This document shows positions 1 to 10,629 of a stretch of DNA of 64,000 bases, one piece after another. The stretch comes from Macrobrachium rosenbergii (taxonomy: Eukaryota > Arthropoda > Malacostraca > Decapoda > Palaemonidae): NCBI RefSeq assembly GCF_040412425.1, contig NC_089744.1, positions 31,218,501-31,282,500 on the forward strand, in the 5' to 3' direction. Position 1 is the stretch's first letter, and every line of letters starts with the position of its first letter. The notes under the pieces were generated by a model, which ran no database searches, was not told the origin of the DNA, and worked only from the letters and a program-made list of their open reading frames with translations. The position numbers and the translations under genes were made by a program.

Positions 1-2176
1 GTCTGGTGCCAGCCTTTCTTTTGCTTGGCACCTGTCTCTTCTAAAAACATACTGTTGTTCTTTCGTGAGCACAGTTTCCAATTAACCACCTAGCTCCGGT
101 CTTCAAATGACCGACACTAGTCTCTGATCACCGGGTGTCTGTTTCACCATCATTAGAAGCTCCAGACGAGCCGAGTTGCTCCCTTAGTTAGTGTCTCAGA
201 GCACTGTCCTTTGTGGACAGGGAATTTTGTGTACGAATTTATGAGCTTGTTGAAGAAAGCTATCACCTCTACTGGGATTTAGGAGTCTGACTTTGGTTTT
301 AAGGGAGCAAGACAAGTGTTTTTTGCCTTTTCCTTCCTCTGTGCTTAGACAGACTTAGTCCTCCAGGTTGAAGCTCTTGTCAAGTTTTTGAAGTAAAGTA
401 TTTTCTTGAATGACATCTGGAGAAGGGGCTAACAAGCTAGGAGACTCAATTACCAAGAGACATCGCATCAGTTGGTCTCTTAGTCCTGTCCTATGCAGAT
501 AAGGATGATGAGTTAGTTTTTTGAGTTTTCCACTCCTTCATTGAGATTGCAAGAAGGGAACTTTGGGGCTTTTTTTCTACTGGGAGAGACATTTTCAGCC
601 CTCTTATCTTTGCCTTCAGCCATCCACCAAGAGAATCACAGCTGCTTTCAGATGGTCCGATAATTTCTATCCCACTTGAAACTATATTGAGAGTTTTTAT
701 CCAGTTCTGAAGCCTCTGGTGCAGACTTTAAGCACCATGACATCTTTTTGGTTTCTCACAGCCTCTGGAAGACACACAGATAATGGTTGCCGTTTTTCCG
801 CTTCCCATCGAGCGGTCAGAAGGCTATCTTCAGCTCTCAGCCTTCCTACGGGTTTCGCTGTGGTTCCATGTATCTTGTCCTCGGTCCTATTTCCTTTGGA
901 GTGACGATATCTTCCCTCCTGAGTGTTCTTTTGTTGGAAGAACTTACTTGGGCTCCAGCAGAAGAGAAAGAGCCATGAACTCACTCACTAACGGCGCCTG
1001 TTCCCAAGCCCCTGAAATCAACTTCTGAGCTCCTGGCACCAGCTTTCTGGCACCTGGTGCCGACTCCTGGGCACCCGACGCTTGTTCCAGAGCATTCAGC
1101 ACTATCTAGCCATACTGAATGTCTAATTTCTTTTCACGGGCTATTTCTTTTAGAGCTTTGTGTCTGACTGCAGAAGAAGTAGTCACACCTGGTTTTTGGT
1201 TCAAGGCCACTGCTATCCCTTGGCCAGGCTTTTGTCTCTTATGGACTTTCCAGGATTTTATAAGCGTGTCAGATATTAGTTTTAGCCACGTACAGTTCCA
1301 TATGTTTCGGTCTGAACGAGGTACCATTGAGTCCATGCAAGGCTTTATTGAAAATAAGAAGTCATGCAAGGCGTTATTGAAAATAAGAAGTCGATCCTGC
1401 TCGAATGTTCATGCGTCTGTAACTGTCAAGTATCGGCAGGGTCGGCAACTAGTCGGCTTAGTTGTCTGCAAGTCTGCGCAGTGTTCTACAAGTTCGCTCG
1501 GTTGCTTGCGGAGATGAACCAAAGAGTCCTGTCTTCCATTCTCCAGAGCAATTGGGCGGATTTCTTGGAGATGTAGCCTACTTTCTTCTATGTCCACATA
1601 CAGCTGAAGAGTATCTCAGACCCATCTTACAAGACAGGGCCTTCCAGTACGGAAATTTAGCCTTCGACCTGTATGGCATAAGCCTTCTCACGAGCCTGTG
1701 CTCCGCTTAATTTTGTCGTTTTTTCTGGCCATGAACATCACCCTTTTCCACAAGACGAACAGGGACGGGGAATCGTAGCCGGACTCCACTTTTGATTTTC
1801 CAAGACCTGGTTTTCAGTCGGACCTGCGGTGATGGCACTCCGAACTTAAACTTTTGGAATGGAAGTCCGTCATCATGAGACTAGTCTTAGACTGCTTCTC
1901 TCTCCTTGGTCTAGACAGGGGAGCCCACTTGGGGAACCGGGAAGTTTCTGGGAAGGATCCCTGGAAAAACGGAACCTTCACATATGTGTCAGAGAGCTGA
2001 AAGCCATTCGCTTAGGGCTTCAGTTCTTCTCAGCCCTTGCTCACTCCTAGACTGCGGTATCCATTTAGACAAGACCACAGTCCTTATGTTTCTACATTAG
2101 CCAGGAGACTCTCTTTAGCATTTTCTCCCCACCAAGCAGCGAGAGAGTTTTACTGCAGAAGATAAATTGAGTTTTT

Positions 2177-2467
2177 TTGGTCCAATTGGAATTTCTCACG
2201 GACAAACTTAGCCGTCAGAAACTCATTGGTACTCCCGAGTGGACATTGAATCCCCTGATCTGTCAGGTTATGTGGTATCTTTGGGGCAGGCCAACCTTGG
2301 CTGTCTGCCACCATAAGGAACCTTCTAGCATGGGCCACAGACACCATTCTGCAAGAACATTCCAACCTGGACCTCTATGGTCTTCCACCTTTCGACATGG
2401 TCAAGGAAGGTCTGAACATTTTCAGACTTGTCAGAAAGTTACACCATTCCTCGTAACCCCATTCTAA
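2177..2467 (+). pseudogene. RNase H/recombinase-spacer relic of DIRS copy 0
   Basis: The short frame reads DKLSRQKLIGTPEWTLNPLI, equivalent to the DELSRQ...STEWTLDLL segment of copy 1 near 26,755-26,810, which sits just after RNase H in DIRS polyproteins. Stops and frame changes break the rest of the region. It shows the orientation (+) and the order of the decayed copy. Confidence 0.55.
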
Positions 2468-3019
2468 ACTTTGATTAATGATTCCCGAACTTGCTGTGGT
2501 TGTTGGTGGACTCTCCAGGAATCCTTCCACTACTCATATTTTCTCAAACAACCTCACTTCTAGAGATATCACCAAGGGTAATCCGCCCTTGCTCAGACAG
2601 CCTTCGGGCTGTCCAGGTGCTTCTCAGGAAGGAGAGGTTTTCCAGCGGTGCTATAAGAGGCATTTGAAAGATGCAGACTTCATCTTCTAGCTCAGTCTAC
2701 CAATCTAGTGAATGATTTTCCAAATCGGGTGTCTCAGACTCTGAGTCTCTTCTTCTGAGACACCTATGACTCAATGGCAGTATTGCCTCCTTTATCAGAG
2801 AGCTAGAATCTCCCGTATTCGTCTTTGTAGGGGTATCGAGCTATGTCTGACTCAGTACAGGTAATATGGTTGGCTTAGATACCCTGGGATTTTTTAACCA
2901 AGAACAGGGACCCTTCCATGTCCCGGAACATGGGACTTAATGGAAAAGAAGACGTTCTTGACAGCCGAAAACGGTGCTCTGGGCTCTTAGGAGCACCCAC
3001 CAGTTACCGAGCTCTTACC

Positions 3020-3105
3020 TCACCTGACTTCCAGCTCGCCTGGTGCCAGTGCATGCCCTGAGCACCAGCTCGCCTGGTGCCAGTGCATGCCCTGAGCACC
3101 TAGGA
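3020..3105. repeat. short tandem duplication in DIRS copy 0
   Basis: A unit of about 34 bp beginning CCAGCTCGCCTGGTGCC occurs twice in direct succession, in a Ser/Pro/Cys-rich former gag-like region where CCAG and GCACC words recur many times. Confidence 0.8.
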
Positions 3106-3637
3106 ACGCTTGCCAGCTCCCGAGTGTATAACTCCAGGCGGCCAGCTCATATGACACCGCCTGCAGCCTGGCGCCAGCTCAGAACACCCAGCTCCTGGCA
3201 CCAGCTTCCGATCATCTGATGGCAACTCTCCACATCCTTGGCTATGGGGAAGAGTGGAGAGCTCTCTGTTCAGTTGGAGCTTGGTTGTTTTTGTTGTGGT
3301 ACTGCACCCAGGGCAAGGGCACTTTTTGAAGTTTTGCTAGCCATCAGGTAGCTCCTTCGCTGCAAAACTTTCAGTGATGCTTTGCTAGCAATTGGACTTC
3401 TTTGCTGCAAAGCTTCCACTTAAGTAGTAGGTGTTCTTGGCTATACCGCCAAGTCGCTACAGGTTAAGTTGAGCACCAACCAGAGGCAGTTTTTTACTGC
3501 AGGCTCTCTTAATTAATAAGGAATGACAAGCATTGTATTCAGTGCTAGCAACTTTTTCTATTTCAAATTCATTACATGTCTTAATGCTTTGGAGTAGATT
3601 ATGTTCATGTATCCCACCTCTTGTCGTCAATGTGGGA

Positions 3638-3718
3638 ATCAGCTATGCAATTACTTGGTAAGTTTTTATGATAAAATAAAGTTTTATATATACTTACGAA
3701 GTAATTACGTGATTGGAG
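3638..3718. repeat. internal complementary region of DIRS copy 0
   Basis: The segment from TGCAATTACTTGGTAAG to TTACGAAGTAATTACGTGA contains the two back-to-back terminal complements seen in copies 1 and 2, but the middle is shortened by a deletion of about 15-20 bases. It marks the region just before the right inverted repeat. Confidence 0.7.
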
Positions 3719-3789
3719 TCCTCCTCCCTCCTCTCCAATGGGCATATGGCATAAATAGAATGAGGTTGTCTTCTAAGTTGTTCCTGGTA

Positions 3790-4154
3790 CAGGCAGTCCC
3801 CGGGTTACGACGGGTCCGGCTTACGACGTTCGGAGGTTATGACACTTTTCAGATACATTCATCAGAAATTATTTCCTGGTTTATGACGCATGTTCCAGGG
3901 TTACAACACTTCATACTCCCATCCAACGGAAGAAATATGGTTCGAAAATGGCAGAATAATAAAAATTTGGAGATTTTTTTTATGAAAAACTCAATAAAAA
4001 TGCAGTTTACATCATTTTCAATACACCCAGAGCATTAAAAGTAAGGTTTTCTTAGGATTTTTGACGATTTTCGATGATTTTTCAGTTTACGATGATTTTC
4101 GGCTTATGATTCGGCGTAAGAATGGAACCCCCATCGTAAACTGGGGACTGCCTG
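3790..4154. mobile_element. TA-type MITE with CAGGCAGTCCCC ends (copy a)
   Basis: The element starts CAGGCAGTCCCCGGGTTACG and ends with the near-perfect inverted complement ...GTAAACTGGGGACTGCCTG. It is flanked by TA at 3788-3789 and 4155-4156. It has no open frame for a transposase. Ends of this kind with a TA duplication fit a non-autonomous pogo/Tigger (Tc1/mariner superfamily) element. It sits inside the right end of DIRS copy 0 and therefore inserted later. Confidence 0.88.
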
Positions 4155-4280
4155 TATTCCCATTAATGGGCGGGACAGTCACCTGCTCTAAACTTTGAAG
4201 CATTACCTGCAAATTTTTTAATTCAAGCTGCCATGCGAGTAGAAACTCTTAGCTATGTAATTACTTGGTAAGTATATATA

Positions 4281-4632
4281 CAGTAAACCCCCTATATTTG
4301 AGGGGGATGTGTACTGCACGCCCCCACAAATAGCTAAAATCCGCGAATACTTAAAACCCCTCGAAAAACACTTAGAACTGCCTATTTTGATAGTTTAAAC
4401 ACAAGACAAACCCTCTAAAAATGCTTATACCTGAGTATTTTAATAGTTTTATTACAAAAAGTGCATTTAGTCATGAAAATGAGATGAAAATACAATAATT
4501 AGTGAATATTTCTCAGTGAAAAATACCGTGAATGGGTGAATTGTCCACAAATAATGGGTAGATATGTTCCACAGAGAAATCCGTGAATACGTGAGTCCGT
4601 GAATCGTGTGTCCGCGAATCGTGACAATGCGA
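4281..4632. mobile_element. TA-type MITE with CAGTAAACCCCC ends (copy a), right end lost
   Basis: It begins CAGTAAACCCCC right after a TA that belongs to the terminal sequence of DIRS copy 0, and its body matches 39,371-39,699 over most of its length. The right inverted end is missing and the DIRS terminal sequence resumes at about 4633, so the insertion was followed by a deletion. Confidence 0.8.
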
Positions 4633-4658
4633 ACTTTATTTTATCATAAAAGTGTCAT

Positions 4659-5842
4659 TTTTTTTACTATTAAATGATCTTCCTAATCCACATCACTAAT
4701 GAGTTCCAGTATTTTGTCAAACTTTCCTCAACTTTCTTGCAGTTCCCCATGCCCCCTCTGTTTAGGTGTGCAACACACAAAATTAAGTAGACTTTTTAAA
4801 GGTATAATAGTTCTTTAGGCTTACGTGCTCCTGTGGATTCTGGAATATAAATTAACATGAAATGTGTTTAACAGACACTGTTTTCATGTGTAGCTATGGA
4901 AAAATTTTCTTATATAGCATAAGAAATACCTTCGATGGTACATGTTGGTGAAACAGTTAAACTATTTTGAGCCTAAGATTTAAAACAGATACTGTACATG
5001 TATTTTAGTACAATACTTTATAGCTTAAACACTGACACTGTTCTGCTTCCTGCCGCTACCATCATGAGTAATAGCATGAGCTGTGGTATTTTGAAGACAT
5101 AGCAGCCTAGCCTTGTCTGTATGATAACCATCCCTACATTGTTATTAATCTGAAGGTGTTGACAATAAAAGTTCAGCTGCCCAACCACTTTTCTGCTTCA
5201 AGATGCTGTAGTTCCACTGGCAATGTCACTATCATCAATCTGAGGCCAAAGAACCATCAGTGTAGAAGCATCCAGTAAATTTCAGAGTTGTATGCATTAG
5301 TTTAACACAAATACTGAAGCCTTTGTTATACAGTGGTATGAATCGAGTCTTACACAGTACCTCATGAAGTTTAGCAGTGAATAGGGCATTTAACTTGCAG
5401 TTTTGTAACACCATTGATGTTAGTTGATGCATCAAGCTGAATGCCACATCAAATACTGTTGTTAATGAAAACTTCTCAGGCATACCCAATTTTTTCTGTA
5501 TACACAGTGCTTTTTAGACCCATTCCTAGCCATCTCACCTTCTCCACTCATACCTCCTAAACAGTATAACTTTGAGCAATCACTCATATGCATGGCTGAT
5601 TAATATCCATCCCTAACTATCTCATCCAGGGAAATTTATACACTATGTAGGAATACCCTGGTCTTTATAATATTCATTATCCTTGTTTAGAAAATTCTTG
5701 TTAATACTGTACATCCATTATCATAAGCTATTATATTTGCAACTTATTAATAAGCATTAATGCAAATAGCATTAAATATTTTGATAGTGCTGATACATTA
5801 AATATGCTAATAATGGGACTTTGATATATTGTTTTTTAACAG
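4659..5842. other. AT-rich intron without recognisable content
   Basis: This stretch leads up to the SMG8 exon at 5843. An 84-codon minus-strand frame at 5235-5489 shows no family resemblance and no supporting splice or promoter features. I see nothing else in it. Confidence 0.6.
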
Positions 5843-6070
5843 ATTCTGTTTCAAGTGATTTAAGTCAGCTAACAATAGGAACTAGTAGCAAGGCTGCTAG
5901 CAATGAAGGTGGTGGAAGCCGAGGGAGTGGTCGTAGTGGAATGTCAGGTTCTTCTGGGGGATGGGACCCAGCTACTTCAACAATAACTGCTTTCTCTGAT
6001 TCTTCTGTGGCAGATTCTTTAAGTGGATCTATTTTGTCTGGGGTGGCCACAGAAAGGAAACGTAACTTAG
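5843..6070 (+). CDS. SMG8: SMG8 exon 1 of this window, Gly/Ser-rich linker
   Basis: The acceptor is a T-rich tract ending in AACAG before 5843 and the donor is GTATGT at 6071. The exon is 228 bases, starts and ends in phase 1, and so could be skipped without a frameshift. It encodes DSVSSDLSQLTIGTSSKA and then a Gly/Ser-rich stretch (GGGSRGSGRSGMSGSSGG), ending in a basic ERKRNL. Such a low-complexity linker before the helical block of the next exon suits a disordered loop of SMG8, but it is the least conserved exon and is placed mainly by phase and order. No earlier SMG8 exon was found between 1 and 5842. Confidence 0.75.
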
Positions 6071-6489
6071 GTATGTTGTCATGTGCAGTGTTTGAATAAT
6101 ACATTGATATAAGTACAATATGTTTTATTCTTTTTCTTTGTGCAGAAATGAGAGTTTGTCATGATACAGACATTTCCTCAGTATTTAGAAGACTATTGTA
6201 ACGGTATAAAGGTATATTAGACAAGCATAGGCTAGTTTAATGATTAAACATCCTTTATTGTTGACTAATTCCTCACCATTTCTATAAGAAAAGTTTATTT
6301 TTAAAAGTTCTTTTTTATTTGTAAAGTCAGTCGTTGAAAATATAGAATTACACTTGCCAGTGCGTTAAACAAACTTACTCTAGTTAGCTCAAAAGGTAGG
6401 TACTCTTCACCACCATGAAGATTCTTAAAATAACTGAAATCTGAAAATAGTTTTATGTGAACATTAAAAATTAAAATTAATTTCTTATA

Positions 6490-6758
6490 TAAGAAGTCCC
6501 CAGTTATCAGTGGGGGTTCCTTTCTGACTGCTTGACCATAACCGAAAATCGCAGATTTTCGGAGCTTTTCTGGCTCTTATCGGCAGTAAAAATCGCCAAT
6601 TTTCAGTAATTGGTGTCTCTGTTAGGTATGTATCAGCGCCAATACCCAATTATCGGCATCGATAAACAGAAATCAGCAATTTTCAGTGCCGAAAATTGCC
6701 GATTTTCATCACTAGACAAGCCCCATAAAACCGAATCGCTGATAACCGGGGACTGTGT
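6490..6758. mobile_element. TA-type MITE with AGTCCCC ends (copy b)
   Basis: The ends AGTCCCCAGTTATCAG and CTGATAACCGGGGACT are inverted complements. The internal CCGAAAATYGCNGATTTTC words recur in direct and inverted order and match those of the element at 43,562-43,810. The outermost bases have decayed, so the TA duplication is not clean. Confidence 0.8.
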
Positions 6759-7084
6759 ATTAGGTAATGATAAGAGTGTCTCTATATAAAACATGTTAAA
6801 TAATTATGCTTGCTTGGGATTTATGTATTTTTATTTGCATTTACTTTATTAATTACACAATGTGTTGTAATGCCATACTCTTTTGTCATAAGTCGTGACA
6901 GTTTTTTACATGTTGTAAGTATTCTTCTTCCAGGGGATTTATGCTTATGTTTGTCTGTTTGCTAGTAGGATTACACAAAAAAGGACTTTTGTGTCTAAGA
7001 AGTGAGTAGAATTTTGGAGAGATAGGATTAACTTTCAGGGGGTGGATTGCTAAGCCTTGGTGGAGGTTTCGAGTCTCTAGATGC

Positions 7085-7790
7085 TCTTTGTTTTGTTATA
7101 TGCTTTTATTACATGTTTTTATTTAACTTGACTTCTGTGTCTGTCTGTTTGGGTTAAAACTTGTAACTCAATTTTTGACCTGTTCCCTTTGTCTGTTGGA
7201 CTTGAAATTTTGCATGGCTACTCAATCCCAGTGACAGTACAGCCTTACATGATCAGTAGGTCAGCGGTAACCTCTAGTGACCGTATAATAACCTCTCCCT
7301 GTATCTCAGGTTTTTTATGAAACTCTTCAGATTTTTCATACCTTCTTTGACTCGGTAGAATAAATTAATAACTTTACAGGTTTTTCAAACCTTCTTTGGC
7401 TTGACAGGATATCATGTTCAATTTTTTTTAGTTACAGTCATAAATCGGTTACAATTTTTGTCAAAACTAAAAAACATAAAATAAAAAAATATAAAAAAAT
7501 GTTTTAAACATGCTTTTGTTAAAATGCACTAAAAAGCAAAAAATAATTTTTGGAGACACACCAGGATTTTCTTACAATTAATCATGTCTACAAAAATAAA
7601 AGCATGGGCTCCAAACATGGAATGAAATGCTACAAGAAAAGAAATATAATTTTTTATTTCTTGTAGCATATCCTTCCATGTTTGGCACCCAGGATTTTAT
7701 TTTTGTAGACATGATTAATTGTAAGAAAATCCTGGTGTGTCTCAAAAAATTATATTTCAATAAAAGCATGTTTAAAAAATTTTTTCGTAA
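7085..7790 (+). repeat. dispersed repeat R1, copy a, with palindromic tail
   Basis: Bases 7125-7470 align colinearly with 15,180-15,510 (shared words include GGACTTGAAAT, CTACTCAATCCC, CCTTACATGATCAGTAG and CATAAATCGGTTA). The end, 7495-7780, is a large inverted repeat centred near 7645: the sequence around GATTTTCTTACAATTAATC is repeated as its complement. Copy b has only one of the two arms. No coding capacity is seen; the family is not one I recognise. Confidence 0.8.
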
Positions 7791-8204
7791 TTTTTTTCTT
7801 GCTTTGTTTCCTAGGTCACAATAAACAGATGCAAAGTCCGAAGCTTTTCTTATGTATTATATTTAACATTTATCACACAATAACTACATTTTATATGAGC
7901 AGAATTATGCCCACACCCAAGAAAACCCTTCTTCATGGCAGGGTAAATGCAGAGGATATGTAGAAAAGGTGAATGAAATGAACAGTAACAAGAACATAAT
8001 TTTTCAAAATTAATTTTTTCAGTACAAACCCATAGCAGCATACAGGACAAGGTTTGTGGTTTGTAGCTGGCATAACATGAGTTTCTGCACTATAGTCTGT
8101 TTCATTCCATCTTTCCACTCATCTTCTAAAGCTGATTATATTTAATGAACATTAGTATATAGTAATCTTAACATCACACTCAGTATTGTTTTTTTTCTTT
8201 TCAG

Positions 8205-8305
8205 AGCATAGTTTTAATGTATTTCTGCAACAGCACATTGATCAAGCATTAGGAAAGGGTTTTGATGATAATGTTGGGAGACATTCAGGTCCAGTATTTT
8301 TTCAG
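8205..8305 (+). CDS. SMG8: SMG8 exon 2 of this window
   Basis: The acceptor TTTTCAG ends at 8204 and the donor GTAATT begins at 8306. The 101-base exon completes a Glu codon from the previous exon and encodes HSFNVFLQQHIDQALGKGFD followed by DNVGRHSGPVFFQ. The pattern FLxxHIxxALxKGFDDxVGR is characteristic of the middle of SMG8, a helical region after the GTPase-like domain. It ends in phase 0. An 18-19-bp inverted repeat lies about 60 bases into the following intron. Confidence 0.88.
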
Positions 8306-8365
8306 GTAATTTTAATTCTTCCTTTAAGTAACCTAATTATATAAAAACTTAAATTTTGAAATGAA

Positions 8366-8437
8366 CCTTACCTCTCCATTATATAGGTTTTACTTCTATG
8401 CCAGCAGGAATAAAAGTTATATAATGGAGAGGTAAGT
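8366..8437. repeat. perfect short inverted repeat (hairpin) in intron
   Basis: CTTACCTCTCCATTATATA and its complement end this 70-bp stretch, and the loop is itself partly self-complementary. It could extrude as a cruciform or fold as RNA. It lies 60 bases after the donor of SMG8 exon 2, and its arms contain a donor-like GGTAAG on either strand. It may be a tiny MITE remnant. Confidence 0.75.
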
Positions 8438-9161
8438 ATTTGAAAAATAAATCCTCTGTTTTGTAATGAGTAAAATCAAATTTGTGATTTCTGTTTGACG
8501 GATCAGTTATCATCAAGATGTGTAATTCAAATGGAAATAGGATTTTCAGTTGTTTTGTGAGTAGAGAAGGTATGCAGTATAATTAAACAAAAAATAAGTT
8601 ACTGATAATCTATATAATTTACAACCTCTCTTCCTTAGGTCTTGCTTGTTGGTTAGAGTCAACAAAATTAATTCTGAATAGCCTTTGGAACCCTATTTTT
8701 CTCTCAAACATTTCATCTTTGTTATCCATCTGTCCTTGATGACTGTTGGTTGTTGATTTGTTTTAAGAAACTGTATCTGTTTTTTATTAGAAGGAAATCC
8801 ATTAAACAAATTTGTTTTTAAGTAAATTTCATATTTTTGAACAAGAATTAAAAGCAGTACCTTGCTAGGACTTAATAGCCAAACAGGCTGTAAGCAAATG
8901 AGAGTAGAAATTAGCACACTTTGACTAGGATGTCACCATCAGGAAAGAGGATTTAAGATGCACAGTTGTCAGTCTCATTACTCACTACTAATGGTTGTTT
9001 GACATGTTCCATCATCTTATACTTGTTTTGAGTAATATAGCCATTGAATAATTCAAATCATGTTGAAACTCGGAATAAAAGTATGGGAGAAAGTGTTGGA
9101 GTAAGTGTTAAAAGGGTGATGATTGAAATTAACAGAGTTCATTTTTAGTTTGTCAGGAAAA
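8438..9161. other. intron without recognisable content
   Basis: AT-rich sequence between the hairpin and the TTAA element. Only short shadow frames are present and nothing could be assigned. Confidence 0.55.
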
Positions 9162-9165
9162 TTAA

Positions 9166-10616
9166 CCCTTAAACGCTGACTGGACGTATTGTAAGTCGAC
9201 TAAAATTGTCTGTCGGGTGATGAGCGGACGTACCGTACGTCTACTACAAAAAATTTCAACCTTCGGTCAACTTTGACTCGACCGAAATGGTCAAAAAACG
9301 TAATTGTAAGCTGAAACTCTTACATTCTAGTAATATTCAATCATTTACCTTCATTTTCCAACAAATTGGAAGTCTCTAGCACAATATTTCGATTTATGGT
9401 GAATTTTTGAAAAAAACTTTTTCCTTACGGCCACACGCGGTAACTCGGCCGAACATCTCAGAAATTCTTTCGTCACTTTGTCGTAATGTTTGCACAGTTT
9501 TATATTAGTTGTTACATAAAGTTTTATATATGAAAATGTGTGCAATTTCATGTAGAATACAACAAAAAATAACTCATGGTTGTAGCTTCTATCAGTTTTG
9601 AAATACTTTCATATAAATCACGATGTGCCAAAATTTCAACCTTTGATCAACTTTGACTCGACCAAAATGGTTGAAAAACGCAATTGTAAGCTAAAACTCT
9701 TACATTCTAGTAATATTCAATCATTTACCTTCATTTTGCAACAAACTGGAAGTCTCTAGCACAATATTTCTATTTATGGTGGATTTTTTAAACAAACTTT
9801 TTCCTTACGTCCACGCGGTAACTCGGCCAAACATCTCAGAAATCTTTCGTCACTTTGTCGTAATGTTTGCACCGTTTTATATTAGTCGTTACATAAAGTT
9901 TTATATATGAAAATGTGTGCAATTTCATGTAGAATACAACAAAAAATAACTCATGGTTGTAGCGCTTATCAGTTTTGAAATATTTTCATATAAATCATGA
10001 TAAATAGAAAAAATTCGATCATCGGTCAACTTTAACTCGACCGAAATGGTCGAAAACTGCAATTGTAAGCTAAAACACTTACAGTCTAGTAATATTCAAT
10101 CATTTACCTTCATTTTGCAACAAATGGGAAGTCTCTAGCACAATATCTCTATTTATGGTGAATTTTTGAAAAAAACTTTTTTTACATCCGCATGTTACGA
10201 ATTCATGCATCATTTTGTGATAATATTTTCTCTGTGTTGCTTTGATCATGTTACAATTTGTTATATATCAAAATCATCACAATGTAGTGTACAATACAAA
10301 GAAAAAAAAATAACTCATTAGCTTTAACTTTTGCTCACAGCGCGATTTGTATACAATTATATATGAAATTTTTTTTTTTGCGCTGTCATATATTTCAATA
10401 TTTATATATGATAATGATATTTTTTTTCATTTCTGATGGTTGCATACTAAACTTCAGGCAATGTCAAAAAAAGGAGCCAAAAATGAACTCTTAATCTTAA
10501 AAACTAAGCATGCTGTGATTTTTTGAAATAAACTTTTTTTCCGCTTCGGCGCTAACTCCCGAACGCTGCTGGCATACGGCAGACATTTTCGTAAATAGAG
10601 GCTCGGCGTTTAAGGG
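9166..10616. mobile_element. TTAA-flanked piggyBac-like element P1, three internal units
   Basis: The ends CCCTTAAACGC and GCGTTTAAGGG are inverted complements, flanked by TTAA at 9162-9165 and TTGA (one change) at 10617-10620. Inside, a unit starting near AAATTTCAACCTT recurs at 9251, 9631 and about 10,008, giving three copies of about 380 bp; each carries CTCGACC..AAATGGT and AATCATTTACCTTCATTTT. TTAA targets with CCC-starting ends are typical of piggyBac-type elements. No transposase frame is present, so it is non-autonomous. Confidence 0.85.
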
Positions 10617-10629
10617 TTGATTAGAAGTG

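Larger units (their letters stand above)
1..4658 (+). mobile_element. DIRS-like retrotransposon copy 0, right part
   Basis: The left end is outside the window. The right end is defined by comparison with copies 1 and 2: the last bases AGTGTCAT at 4651-4658 match their ends. Stretches such as the one near 2,200-2,270 align in order with the RNase H/recombinase spacer of copy 1 (an LSRQ...EWTL motif is readable in both), and 300-350 resembles 34,340-34,390 of copy 2. The terminal region 4,155-4,280 reads as an inverted repeat. No long open frame remains, so this is an old, decayed copy. Two MITEs have inserted into its last 900 bases. Confidence 0.75.

Noticed and set aside
5235..5489. 84-codon minus-strand frame as a gene
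   Set aside because: No similarity, no promoter or polyadenylation context that supports it.
1..5842. Upstream SMG8 exons
   Set aside because: No stretch with SMG8 N-terminal motifs and proper splice signals was found; nearly all of 1-4,658 is retroelement.
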